7,656 nucleotides of DNA from Candidatus Methylomirabilota bacterium (GTDB taxonomy: Bacteria; Methylomirabilota; Methylomirabilia; Methylomirabilales; Methylomirabilaceae). The position numbers were made by a program, and so were the translations under genes. The notes beneath the pieces were generated by a model. It did not search any database. It was not told where the DNA came from and saw nothing but the letters and a program-made list of their open reading frames with translations. The stretch covers positions 1 through 7,656 of the forward strand of contig JAGWRQ010000096.1 in assembly GCA_028869615.1 (NCBI GenBank), given 5' to 3'. Shown one piece after another: positions 1 to 6,241 of the stretch; positions within the stretch are counted from its first letter, which is position 1, and each line of letters opens with the position of its first letter.

Positions 1-2
1 GG

Positions 3-683
3 ACGACCGCCATCGTCCTCGCCATGGTGGAGGACGGCGTCATCAAACGCGACCTGGCCCTCGAAGACCCCGTCCGGGCCATCAAGGAGATCTCCCACGA
101 CATCACCTGCCGCCGCCGCGTCCGGCTGAAGCGCGGCAAGGAGTTCTCGGCCGTCGAGATCCAGCGCGAGTACCTGGATCTCGCCCTCGAGTACTACCAG
201 GGTCGAGAGCGGTCGCCCCAAGTGGCCGACCTCCTGGAGAAATGGCAGTACGTCCTGGACAAGCTCGCGGAGGACCCGATGAGCCTGCACCGCGAACTGG
301 ACTGGGTCATCAAGCATGGGCTCATCACCTCCTACATCAACCGCAAGGGCTGCTCCTTCGACGACCAGCGCGTCTTCATGCTGGACCTGCAGTATCATGA
401 CATCAAGCGGACCCGCGGACTGTACTACCTCATGCTGCAGGACGGCCTGATCGATCGGGTGATTACAGAGGACGAGATCGAGACGGCCATGACGACGCCG
501 CCGCAGACGACCCGGGCCAAGGTGCGAAGCGACTTCATCAAGTACGCGAATGAGAAAAACAAGTCGTACGATGTGGGCTGGAGCTACCTGAAGCTGAATG
601 ACCGGTATCAGCGCACCATCCTCTGTAAGGATCCGTTCAAGCCCTGGGATCCGCGCGTGGATGAGCTGATCGGTTTGTCGTAG
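3..683 (+). CDS. dop: Dop-type Pup deamidase/depupylase, C-terminal part (5'-truncated by window edge)
   Basis: The reading frame is open from base 3, before the first ATG at 24, so this is the last 226 residues of a longer protein; the family is usually about 500 residues. Counted from base 3, family blocks are LDWVIK (about 99-104), LDLQYHDI (127-134), PPQTTRAK (166-173), LKLND (196-200) and CKDPF (208-212), near the C terminus. From family knowledge, Dop and the Pup ligase PafA share a glutamine-synthetase-like fold. The PPQTTRAK...LKLND...CKDPF tail is the Dop type as I recall it, whereas PafA ends differently. Dop deamidates Pup and removes it from tagged proteins in the cytoplasm. The N-terminal ATP/Mg-binding part is outside the window, so activity cannot be judged. 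In other genomes dop sits with arc/mpa, pup and prcBA, so those genes may lie just upstream. The gene is followed by hairpins at 690-710 and 787-820. PafA is the main alternative. Confidence 0.85.
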   Translation, partial: TTAIVLAMVEDGVIKRDLALEDPVRAIKEISHDITCRRRVRLKRGKEFSAVEIQREYLDLALEYYQGRERSPQVADLLEKWQYVLDKLAEDPMSLHRELDWVIKHGLITSYINRKGCSFDDQRVFMLDLQYHDIKRTRGLYYLMLQDGLIDRVITEDEIETAMTTPPQTTRAKVRSDFIKYANEKNKSYDVGWSYLKLNDRYQRTILCKDPFKPWDPRVDELIGLS

Positions 684-689
684 GTGTAG

Positions 690-710
690 GGGCGGGTTTG
701 AAGCCTGCCC
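690..710 (+). other. Stem-loop just after the dop stop codon
   Basis: GGGCGGGT (690-697) pairs with GCCTGCCC (703-710) around a 5-nt loop, giving 8 pairs of which two are G-U. No T-run follows, so it is not a classical intrinsic terminator. It begins 7 nt after the dop stop and could protect the 3' end of the mRNA or belong to a dispersed repeat family. Confidence 0.4.
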
Positions 711-786
711 TCAACGTCGGCGTAAGGATGGAGGGGTCGAGCATCACTGAGGAGATAGCCGTACGGACGGTGACGCAAATAGAGAA

Positions 787-820
787 GAGGGGTGGCGCGG
801 TCGCCATCCCTCCTATTTTT
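787..820 (+). terminator. Rho-independent terminator between dop and pepA
   Basis: An 11-bp stem is formed by 787-797 and 802-812 with one G-U pair, closed by a CGGT tetraloop, then CTA and five Ts (816-820). Structure and T-run fit an intrinsic terminator for dop transcription. Because it ends 41 nt before the pepA start at 862, it could instead attenuate a pepA leader transcript; the sequence does not decide between these. Confidence 0.7.
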
Positions 821-847
821 GCGCCCCTGAGGCGGGCGTGGCCTTTG

Positions 848-854
848 AAAGGAG
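848..854 (+). promoter_or_regulatory. Ribosome binding site that sets the pepA start
   Basis: AAAGGAG sits 7 nt before GTG 862, a standard Shine-Dalgarno arrangement, and lies downstream of the competing GTG at 838. It therefore argues for the shorter protein. Confidence 0.75.
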
Positions 855-861
855 TGATCGA

Positions 862-2382
862 GTGAAGATCGAGATCAGGGCACAGGATCTGCTGTCCTAT
901 GAAGGCGATGCGCTGATCGTGAATCTCTTCGAGGGGGTGGAGCGCCCCGGCGGGTCGACCGGGGCAGTAGACCGGGCGCTCGGCGGGTCGATTACTGCTG
1001 CCATCCGCCGGAGAGAGTTTACAGGTAAACTACATGAGCGGCTCCTGCTCCACACTGTTGGGCAGCTTCTGGTGGCCAGGGTTCTGGTGATCGGCCTGGG
1101 CAAGCAGGAGGAGTTTACGCTCGATCGGGTCCGCTCGGCCTCAGCGGAGGCGATGCGCCATTTGCGGGGGGTAGGGGCGAAGACAGTAGGATCCATTGTG
1201 CACGGCGCCGGCATTGGTGGCCTGGATGCAGACCAGGCAGCATGCGCTGTAACCGAGGGGGCATTGTTGGGCCTCTATCGGTTTGACAAATACAAGAAGC
1301 CGGACGACAACGGGAAGAAGGTCGTCCGTACGCTGACGCTGCTGGAGCGCGACAAAGCCAGGGTGGCCACCATGAAGAAGGGGGTGCGTCGCGGCCGAAT
1401 CCTGGCCGAGGCTGTGAGTTTTGCCCGCGACCTGGTGAATGAGCCGGCGAATACCCTCACGCCCTCGGAACTGGCGGTACGGGCCAAGAAGATGGCGAGC
1501 GGGTGTGGTCTCAGCATCAAGATCCTTGAGCGCGCCGACATGAAGAAGCTCGGCATGGGGGCATTGTTGGGAGTGGCTCAGGGCAGCCAGGAGCCGCCGA
1601 AGCTTATTGAGGTGAGCTACAAGGGGCGAAAAGGGAAAGGGACTGGTCCACGCCTCGGATTGGTGGGCAAGGGGGTGACCTTTGATTCAGGCGGAATCTC
1701 CATTAAGCCGAGCGAGGGGATGGAGGCGATGAAGGGCGATATGGCCGGCGGAGCGGCGGTCCTCGCGGCCATCAAAGGGATCGCGGAGCTCAAGCTGCCG
1801 GTGGATGTGACGGTCCTTGTGCCGGCGACCGAGAACCTGCCCAGCGGGACAGCCCAGCATCCCGGCGACATCGTCAAAGCCATGAACGGAAAGACGATCG
1901 AGGTGATCAATACCGATGCTGAAGGACGACTGATCCTGGCTGATGCCTTATGCTATGCTTGCGAGCGGGGCCTCACGCATCTCGTCGACGTGGCGACATT
2001 GACGGGGGCCTGCATTATCGCGCTCGGGTCGGTTCGGACCGGCGCCTTTACCAATAACCCGGAGTTGATGCGGCAGGTGAAGCAGGCCAGCGAAGCCGCC
2101 TGTGAGAAGATCTGGGAACTGCCCATGGATGACGAGTACGGTGAGCAGATCAAGAGCGACTGTGCCGACATGAAGAATATCGGCGGCAAGAAGGCCGGGC
2201 CGATCACCGGCGCGAAGCTCCTGGCCAACTTTGTCGGGAAGACCCCGTGGGTTCACCTGGACATCGCGGGGACCGCCCAGGCTGAGAAGGACTCCGGATA
2301 TCAGGTGAAGGGGGCGACAGGGGCTATGGTCCGTACCCTGATCTGTCTCGCGATGGGGTTCGGAGGGGTTGTGAAGAGCTGA
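862..2382 (+). CDS. pepA: Cytosolic leucyl aminopeptidase PepA (peptidase family M17)
   Basis: The product has 506 residues and matches the usual M17 length (E. coli PepA is 503). It removes N-terminal amino acids from peptides using two metal ions and normally forms a hexamer. The first half (about 1-160) is the variable N-terminal domain and the rest is the catalytic domain. The family signature NTDAEGRLILADAL is intact. Counting from GTG 862, metal ligands and catalytic residues are K270, D275, K282, D293, D352, E354 and R356, identical in number to E. coli PepA. I chose GTG 862 because AAAGGAG (848-854) lies 7 nt upstream. The earlier in-frame GTG at 838 has no good ribosome site and would add eight residues. 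No signal peptide is seen, as expected for a cytosolic enzyme. It probably finishes the breakdown of peptides from the proteasome or other proteases. E. coli PepA also binds DNA, but nothing here tests that. Confidence 0.96.
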   Translation: MKIEIRAQDLLSYEGDALIVNLFEGVERPGGSTGAVDRALGGSITAAIRRREFTGKLHERLLLHTVGQLLVARVLVIGLGKQEEFTLDRVRSASAEAMRHLRGVGAKTVGSIVHGAGIGGLDADQAACAVTEGALLGLYRFDKYKKPDDNGKKVVRTLTLLERDKARVATMKKGVRRGRILAEAVSFARDLVNEPANTLTPSELAVRAKKMASGCGLSIKILERADMKKLGMGALLGVAQGSQEPPKLIEVSYKGRKGKGTGPRLGLVGKGVTFDSGGISIKPSEGMEAMKGDMAGGAAVLAAIKGIAELKLPVDVTVLVPATENLPSGTAQHPGDIVKAMNGKTIEVINTDAEGRLILADALCYACERGLTHLVDVATLTGACIIALGSVRTGAFTNNPELMRQVKQASEAACEKIWELPMDDEYGEQIKSDCADMKNIGGKKAGPITGAKLLANFVGKTPWVHLDIAGTAQAEKDSGYQVKGATGAMVRTLICLAMGFGGVVKS

Positions 2383-2399
2383 AAAAGGAGTAATGGGTT

Positions 2400-2442
2400 G
2401 TAACGGGTGGTCATTATGTTACTGATCGTTACTACCCGTTAC
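2400..2442. other. Inverted repeat between convergent pepA and the AsnC-domain gene
   Basis: GTAACGGGTGGT (2400-2411) pairs with ACTACCCGTTAC (2431-2442), 12 pairs with one G-U, around a 19-nt loop. It occupies most of the 84-nt gap between two genes that end towards each other, the place expected for a bidirectional terminator. There is no T-run directly after either arm, only a short T-rich stretch (2382-2388 read on the minus strand) some 12 nt beyond the stem. Rho-dependent termination or mRNA 3'-end protection is therefore as likely. Confidence 0.45.
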
Positions 2443-2466
2443 ACTGCTGGACCGCTCTGGGGGATC

Positions 2467-2697
2467 TTAGACGGCGACGCATGTCACTGTTCGTGTGACA
2501 CCCTTCAAGGTGCGGATCTTCGAGAGGACAACCGACCCGACCGTGCCGACATCTGTTGCCTCAACGCACGCAATCACGTCGTAGGGCCCGGTCACAGCAT
2601 GCGCCGACTTGACCCCCTTGATCTTCTGTAACGCTTTGACGATGTTGGCCGTCTGATCCGACGCGCCTTCGATCAGGACATACGCAGTGGTTGTCAT
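2467..2697 (-). CDS. Stand-alone Lrp/AsnC ligand-binding (RAM) domain protein
   Basis: The product is 76 residues beginning MTTTAYVLIEG. The pattern of strand (AYVLIEG), helix (about 16-26), KGVKSAHAVTGPYDVIACVEA and a final VTRTVTCVAV strand is that of the effector-binding half of Lrp/AsnC regulators. The G37-P38-Y39-D40 turn is typical of the family. There is no helix-turn-helix, so it cannot bind DNA in the usual Lrp way. Family members of this size form dimers or higher oligomers that bind amino acids or related small molecules. The start at 2697 is supported by a strong Shine-Dalgarno (minus-strand AAAAGGAGGG, 2705-2714) 7 nt away; upstream in-frame codons to 2766 lack this. The gene is convergent with pepA and divergent from the transporter. 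Its ligand is not visible in the sequence. Confidence 0.85.
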   Translation of the reverse strand: MTTTAYVLIEGASDQTANIVKALQKIKGVKSAHAVTGPYDVIACVEATDVGTVGSVVLSKIRTLKGVTRTVTCVAV

Positions 2698-2704
2698 CGC
2701 GCAT

Positions 2705-2714
2705 CCCTCCTTTT
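2705..2714 (-). promoter_or_regulatory. Strong ribosome binding site of the AsnC-domain gene
   Basis: On the minus strand this reads AAAAGGAGGG, 7 nt before the ATG at 2697. It favours the 76-residue product over a 99-residue version starting at 2766. Confidence 0.75.
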
Positions 2715-2857
2715 GGATGACCGGCCAGGAACAGCCGGCTATCTGATGCCTTGGTCGGTGGCTCACTCTGGTGGACGAACGATCCAGACTCGATGTATGT
2801 ATACGCTATATTGCAGCGGTGGACAAGGAGAAAGATAGGCGGGGTGACTGTGCACCG
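2715..2857. promoter_or_regulatory. Divergent intergenic region between AsnC-domain gene and MFS transporter
   Basis: Both flanking genes start from this region, so it must hold promoters in both directions unless the genes are served from further away. Visible elements are a short inverted repeat CCGGC/GCCGG (2721-2725 and 2734-2738), a GTATAC palindrome (2798-2803) and a TATATT hexamer at 2807-2812 that could be a -10 box for the transporter. No convincing -35 hexamer stands 16-18 nt upstream of it, so the promoter call is weak. Confidence 0.3.
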
Positions 2858-4081
2858 ATGAATCGATCAGGCAAGAGTCAACTCGCAACGTTGTCGAGTC
2901 CGACCCCTCAGGCGCGGGATAGCGCTGGTGACGACACGATTGCCAGCTTCAACTTTTTTGTCGCCTCCCTTTCCAATTTTTTCTTTTTCGCCAGTCTTAA
3001 TGCCTTCAGCCTGCTGCCCCTGTATATTAAGACGCTCGGCGGGACTGAATCGCAGATCGGTTGGGTCATGGGCAGCTATAGTCTCACGGCGATTCTTGGG
3101 CAGCCGCTGGCCGGCGCTCTTGTTGACCGATTCGGGCGCAAGCGATTCCTGCTGCTGGGCTCGGCGGCGGGGATGCTGGCCGCGATCGGCTTTGCGCTCT
3201 CAACCCAACTGGATGCGCGATTCGTATTCTTTCGTATCATGCAAGGCATCGCGTACTCTACCTTCTATATTGCGAATCTGACGTTGGTGTCTGAAATGGT
3301 TCCGTCGAGCCGTCGCGGGGAAGCGGTGGGCCTTTTCGGAATCTCCGGACTCATTACGATCGCACTCTCCCCCGCCATAGGGGAGCAGGTGATCCATCAC
3401 GCAGGCTATTCGACTTTCTTCTTCACTGCCGCTATCGCCGCAGCGGCCTGCCTGCTGACCAGCCTGGCGTTGCGCAATCCTTCATCGACGTCCAGAGGCA
3501 CTGTCTCTTCAGGCCTCGCTTTCCTGATCCCGTCGGCGCGTATCCTCCCACCGATGCTGCTCGCGCTGGTTTTCGGTTTGGCTTCCGGGGCGGTGTTCGT
3601 ATTCCTGCCGACCTACGCGACGCAGGCCGGGTTGTCGCGTATCGGCGGATTCTATGTTGCGTACAGCGTCGCTGCGATCGGTATTCGGTTGGCGTGCGGC
3701 AGGCTGTCCGATCGGTGGGGGCGTCAGCGTGTGATTCTTCCCGCCCTGCTGCTTATGGGGTCGGGCACCCTGGGTCTGATCTGGCTCGTTTCTCCAGTTG
3801 GCCTGCTGGTGGTCGGGGCGCTGACCGGAATGGCGCACGGCTTGCTTTTCCCGGCCCTGAGCGCCTATACAATAGACCTAGCGGATTCGGAGGGGCGCGG
3901 ACGCTCCCTTGGCGCGTTCAGCACCGCAATGTTGCTGGGCCATGCCCTTGCGTCGTTCACATTCGGCATGATCGCGGAGCGGTTCGGTTACCGGCTGATC
4001 TATATCTTGGCGTCGGCGATTGCAATGACTACCTTTTTCGTGTTATTTCGTTTCCGAAATAGAGCTCAGATATTGCGGTAG
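2858..4081 (+). CDS. Major facilitator superfamily (MFS) transporter
   Basis: The product has 407 residues and about 12 hydrophobic helices in two six-helix halves: roughly 29-200 and 226-397 with a hydrophilic loop (about 205-225) between. The MFS loop 2-3 motif appears as G86-A-L-V-D90-R-F-G93-R-K-R, and its counterpart in the second half as G281-R-L-S-D285-R-W-G288-R-Q-R. Length and motifs fit a proton-driven single-polypeptide inner-membrane porter of the drug/sugar-efflux type. The substrate cannot be assigned. ATG 2858 is chosen because GGGGTGA (2841-2847) lies about 10 nt upstream and the first helix then begins near residue 30. An in-frame GTG at 2771 would add 29 hydrophilic residues without a ribosome site. 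It is transcribed away from the AsnC-domain gene, a layout often seen for a transporter and its regulator, although that protein lacks a DNA-binding domain. Confidence 0.93.
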   Translation: MNRSGKSQLATLSSPTPQARDSAGDDTIASFNFFVASLSNFFFFASLNAFSLLPLYIKTLGGTESQIGWVMGSYSLTAILGQPLAGALVDRFGRKRFLLLGSAAGMLAAIGFALSTQLDARFVFFRIMQGIAYSTFYIANLTLVSEMVPSSRRGEAVGLFGISGLITIALSPAIGEQVIHHAGYSTFFFTAAIAAAACLLTSLALRNPSSTSRGTVSSGLAFLIPSARILPPMLLALVFGLASGAVFVFLPTYATQAGLSRIGGFYVAYSVAAIGIRLACGRLSDRWGRQRVILPALLLMGSGTLGLIWLVSPVGLLVVGALTGMAHGLLFPALSAYTIDLADSEGRGRSLGAFSTAMLLGHALASFTFGMIAERFGYRLIYILASAIAMTTFFVLFRFRNRAQILR

Positions 4082-4103
4082 CCCGCAGTGTCGGAAGCGT
4101 AGG

Positions 4104-4121
4104 CGAGCGTGATCACACTCG
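4104..4121. promoter_or_regulatory. 18-bp imperfect palindrome, candidate operator upstream of ankyrin array
   Basis: CGAGCGTGATCACACTCG is symmetric around ATC/GAT apart from one mismatched pair (C4108/A4117), with GTGATCAC as its perfect core. It lies 22 nt after the MFS stop and about 93 nt before the first ankyrin start. Size and near-perfect symmetry fit a dimeric regulator site. As RNA it could fold to a short hairpin with a GATC loop and act as a weak terminator for the transporter gene, since ATATTT follows. Confidence 0.4.
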
Positions 4122-4214
4122 ATATTTGCGATGTCCATGAGAGACAGGTGTCACGATGGTGCGTTTCAGCGGCCAGATAGATGGGTAGGAGTACGAGATG
4201 TGAAAGGGGGATAT

Positions 4215-5126
4215 ATGGGTTTTTTCAGCGCATTATTTGAGGGTGGCGGGAAATCCGGCAAGAGGCTCATCGAGGCGTCTAAGTCTGGAACCGCCGAAAA
4301 AGTCAAGAGCCTGTTAGCTGAAGGCGCTGACACAAACGCGGGTGATAAACATGGCTGGACCGCCCTGATGCATGCGATCTGGCATGGGCATTCCAAGATT
4401 GCAGAACTACTGCTCAAGCACGGCGCTAACGTGAACGCGAAGGATCATAACGGCTGGACCGCCCTGATGCGTGCGTCTTGGAAAGGGCATTCCGAGGTTG
4501 TAGAATGGCTGCTCAGGCACGGCGCTGACGTGAACGCGAAGGATAAAGATGGCTGGACGGTTCTGATGCATGCCGCCGGGCATGGGCATTCCGAGATCGT
4601 AGAACGGCTGCTCAGGCACGGCGCTGACGTGAACGCGAAGGATAAAGATGGCTGGACGGTTCTGATGCATGCCGCCGGGCATGGACGTTCCGGGGTAGTA
4701 GAACTGCTGCGCAAGCACGGCGCTGACGTGCACGCGAAGGATAAAGATGGCTGGACCGCCCTGATCCGCGCGGCGTGGAATGGACATTCCGGGGTGGTAG
4801 AACTGCTGCGCAAGCACGGCGCTGACGTCAATGCGAATGATCATAGTGGCGCGACCGCCCTGATCCGCGCGGCGTGGAGAGGGCATTCCGGGGTGGTGGA
4901 GCTGCTGCTTAAGCATGGCGCTGATGCGAACGCGAAGGACAACAAGGGCGGGACGGCTCTGATCTACGCGGCTGAGAGAGGGCGTTCCAGGATTGTAGGG
5001 ATGCTGCTCAAGCACGGCGCTGATGTGAACGTGAAGGATCACAATCGCCAGACGGCCCGGATGCATGCGTCTTCGAATGGGCATTCCAAGGTTGCTGAAC
5101 TGCTGGAGAGACACGGCGCGCGTTAA
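4215..5126 (+). CDS. Ankyrin repeat protein 1 (A-type head, seven full units plus C-cap)
   Basis: The product has 303 residues. Residues 1-8 are the hydrophobic peptide MGFFSALF, followed by a Gly/Lys linker and an N-terminal ankyrin cap (about 15-49). Seven exact 33-residue ankyrin units (50-280) and a short C-terminal cap (281-303, ending LLERHGAR) follow. Units follow the pattern D-x-x-G-x-T-A-L-M/I-x-A-x-x-x-G-H...LLxxHGADVNA. The usual TPLH is replaced by TALM/TALI/TVLM. Ankyrin stacks bind protein partners; no enzyme domain, full-length membrane helix or signal peptide is present. ATG 4215 is preferred over ATG 4131 because AAAGGGGG (4203-4210) is 4 nt upstream and the same head starts all four paralogues. 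The gene precedes ankyrin gene 2 by 14 nt. Units 3 and 4 share a long exact DNA repeat. Partner and role are unknown. Confidence 0.94.
   Translation: MGFFSALFEGGGKSGKRLIEASKSGTAEKVKSLLAEGADTNAGDKHGWTALMHAIWHGHSKIAELLLKHGANVNAKDHNGWTALMRASWKGHSEVVEWLLRHGADVNAKDKDGWTVLMHAAGHGHSEIVERLLRHGADVNAKDKDGWTVLMHAAGHGRSGVVELLRKHGADVHAKDKDGWTALIRAAWNGHSGVVELLRKHGADVNANDHSGATALIRAAWRGHSGVVELLLKHGADANAKDNKGGTALIYAAERGRSRIVGMLLKHGADVNVKDHNRQTARMHASSNGHSKVAELLERHGAR
4362..5054 (+). repeat. Seven 99-bp tandem ankyrin-coding units in ankyrin gene 1
   Basis: Seven consecutive in-frame 99-bp units, each coding 33 residues from A-L-M/I to G-x-T. The third and fourth are almost identical at DNA level, and the fifth and sixth share the CTGATCCGCGCGGCGTGG segment. 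Divergence between other units indicates a mixture of old and recent copies. Confidence 0.9.
4507..4684 (+). repeat. 79-bp perfect direct repeat inside ankyrin gene 1
   Basis: Bases 4507-4585 are identical to 4606-4684, offset exactly 99 bp. The identity includes third codon positions, so it reflects recent unit duplication or conversion rather than protein-level selection alone. Confidence 0.92.
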
Positions 5127-5129
5127 CAG

Positions 5130-5136
5130 AAGGAGG
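5130..5136 (+). promoter_or_regulatory. Ribosome binding site of ankyrin gene 2 in a 14-nt intergenic gap
   Basis: AAGGAGG ends 4 nt before ATG 5141 and only 10 nt after the stop of ankyrin gene 1. The two genes therefore very probably share one mRNA and may be translationally coupled. The same 4-nt spacing is kept before all four ankyrin starts. Confidence 0.8.
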
Positions 5137-5140
5137 ATAT

Positions 5141-6052
5141 ATGGGTTTTCTTGGCTCATTATTTGGGGGTAGTGGGAAGGTTGGCGACAAGCTCATCGAG
5201 GCGTCTCAATCCGGGGACACCGAGAAAATCAGGAGCCTGCTGGCTGAAGGTGCCGACGTGAACACGCGAGATAGAGAGGGCTGGACAGCGTTGATGCACG
5301 CCTCCCGGCATGGGCATGCCGGGGTCGTCGAGCTGCTGCTCAATCGCGACGCCGATGTGAATGTGAGGGACAACAATGGCTGGACGGCTCTGATGCATGC
5401 CTCCTGGCATGGGCATGCCGGGGTAGCAGAGTTGCTGCTCAAGCACGGCGTTGATGTGAACGTGAGCGATCAACATAGCTGGACGGCCCTGATGTATGCG
5501 TCTGAAAAGGGGCATACCGGGGTGGCAGAGTTGCTTCTGAAGAAAGACGCTGATGTGGAGGCCAAGGCGAGTAATGGTGGGACAGCCCTGATCATCGCGT
5601 CTGCGGAAGGGCAATCCGGAATTGTCAAGCTGTTGCTCGATCGGGGCGCTAATGTGAACGCGCAGGCGAAAGACGGCAGCACAGCCCTGATTATCGCGTC
5701 CGGGAAAGGGCATTCCGAGATCGTTAAGCTGTTGCTCGATCGGGGCGCTCATGTGAACGCGCAAGATAGAGAGGGCTGGACGGCCCTGATGCGCACGGCT
5801 GCGGAAGGGCAATTCGGAATTGTCAAGCTGTTGCTCGATCGGGGCGCTAATGTGAACGCGCAGGCGAAAGACGGCAGCACAGCCATGATGCATGCCGCAT
5901 GGTATGGGCGTATCAAGGTTGTGGAGCTACTTGTCAATAATGGCGCCGATGTAAATGTCAGGGACAGTAAAGGCGGGACAGCCGCATTCTACGCGTCCGG
6001 GAATGGGCATCAGAACATTGTTGAACTGCTGGAAAGCCACAGGGCGCGCTGA
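5141..6052 (+). CDS. Ankyrin repeat protein 2 (B-type head, seven full units plus C-cap)
   Basis: The product has 303 residues, exactly the length and layout of ankyrin protein 1: hydrophobic start MGFLGSLFGG, N-cap to residue 49, seven 33-residue units (50-280) and a 23-residue C-cap ending in LLESHRAR. Its head differs from protein 1 (LFGG, KLIEA, RDREGWT) and resembles protein 4. Units 4 and 6 (ALIIASAEGQ... and ALMRTAAEGQ...) share the same LLLDRGANVNAQAKDGST segment while unit 5 between them differs. Several units carry D in place of the conserved turn glycine (LLLNRDADVN, LLLKKDADVE), which is unusual for ankyrin repeats. It starts 14 nt after gene 1 with its own strong ribosome site and is probably in the same operon. 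No secretion signal or catalytic domain is seen. A partner-binding role is inferred from the fold; the partner is unknown. Confidence 0.94.
   Translation: MGFLGSLFGGSGKVGDKLIEASQSGDTEKIRSLLAEGADVNTRDREGWTALMHASRHGHAGVVELLLNRDADVNVRDNNGWTALMHASWHGHAGVAELLLKHGVDVNVSDQHSWTALMYASEKGHTGVAELLLKKDADVEAKASNGGTALIIASAEGQSGIVKLLLDRGANVNAQAKDGSTALIIASGKGHSEIVKLLLDRGAHVNAQDREGWTALMRTAAEGQFGIVKLLLDRGANVNAQAKDGSTAMMHAAWYGRIKVVELLVNNGADVNVRDSKGGTAAFYASGNGHQNIVELLESHRAR
5288..5980 (+). repeat. Seven 99-bp tandem ankyrin-coding units in ankyrin gene 2
   Basis: Seven consecutive 99-bp in-frame units. Bases 5601-5686 match 5799-5884 with a single difference (5616 versus 5814), including 70 bp without change (5617-5686 and 5815-5884). 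The offset is 198 bp, so the near-identical copies are two units apart. Confidence 0.9.
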
Positions 6053-6241
6053 GAGCAAGACGGCGGTGTCACCCATGATCGTGTTTCAATGGGGCGATAC
6101 GCGGACCCGCGCCGGCTCTATCTGTATGGTCTCAGGATTTAGAACGGCCGTCTCGAATCCGGCGTCCTGACACGGGTCCGGCTGCAGTCGCTTGCCGGAC
6201 ACGATGGACGGGTCGAGGCGTGAGAAGTGAAAGGAGGTTAC
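6053..6241 (+). promoter_or_regulatory. 189-nt spacer before ankyrin gene 3, with stem-loop and ribosome site
   Basis: This is the longest gap inside the array. It holds a perfect 7-bp stem GTCCGGC (6176-6182) and GCCGGAC (6194-6200) around an 11-nt loop, without a T-run, and an ACGGCCGT palindrome at 6144-6151. The strong Shine-Dalgarno AAAGGAGG is at 6230-6237. GGTGTCAC at 6065-6072 and a nearby GTTTCA recur in the spacer before ankyrin gene 1 (4147-4154 and after). A separate promoter for genes 3 and 4 could sit here, but no clear -35/-10 pair is visible. Confidence 0.4.

Noticed and set aside
787..820. A genuine T-box riboswitch
   Set aside because: The ACC needed in the UGGNACC bulge is absent and I cannot identify a stem I with specifier loop in 684-786. 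It is kept only as a low-interest attenuation idea.
897..2256. Several minus-strand open frames of about 90-105 codons opposite pepA
   Set aside because: pepA on the + strand is certain, and these frames are the expected shadows in GC-rich coding DNA, with Arg/Ser/Pro-rich products.
2407..2631. Plus-strand 74-codon frame over the AsnC-domain gene
   Set aside because: It overlaps most of a recognisable minus-strand gene, lacks a ribosome site and its product has no family features.
4407..5893. Long minus-strand open frames (up to 250 codons) opposite the ankyrin genes
   Set aside because: They arise because the 99-bp period keeps the antisense frame open in every unit. Their products are degenerate repeats with no ribosome site and no known family pattern.
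6076..6170. Short plus-strand frame (MIVFQWGD..., 31 codons plus stop) in the spacer before ankyrin gene 3
   Set aside because: No ribosome site precedes it and the product is unrecognised. The start lies in the block shared with the spacer before gene 1, where the equivalent frame stops after ten codons.
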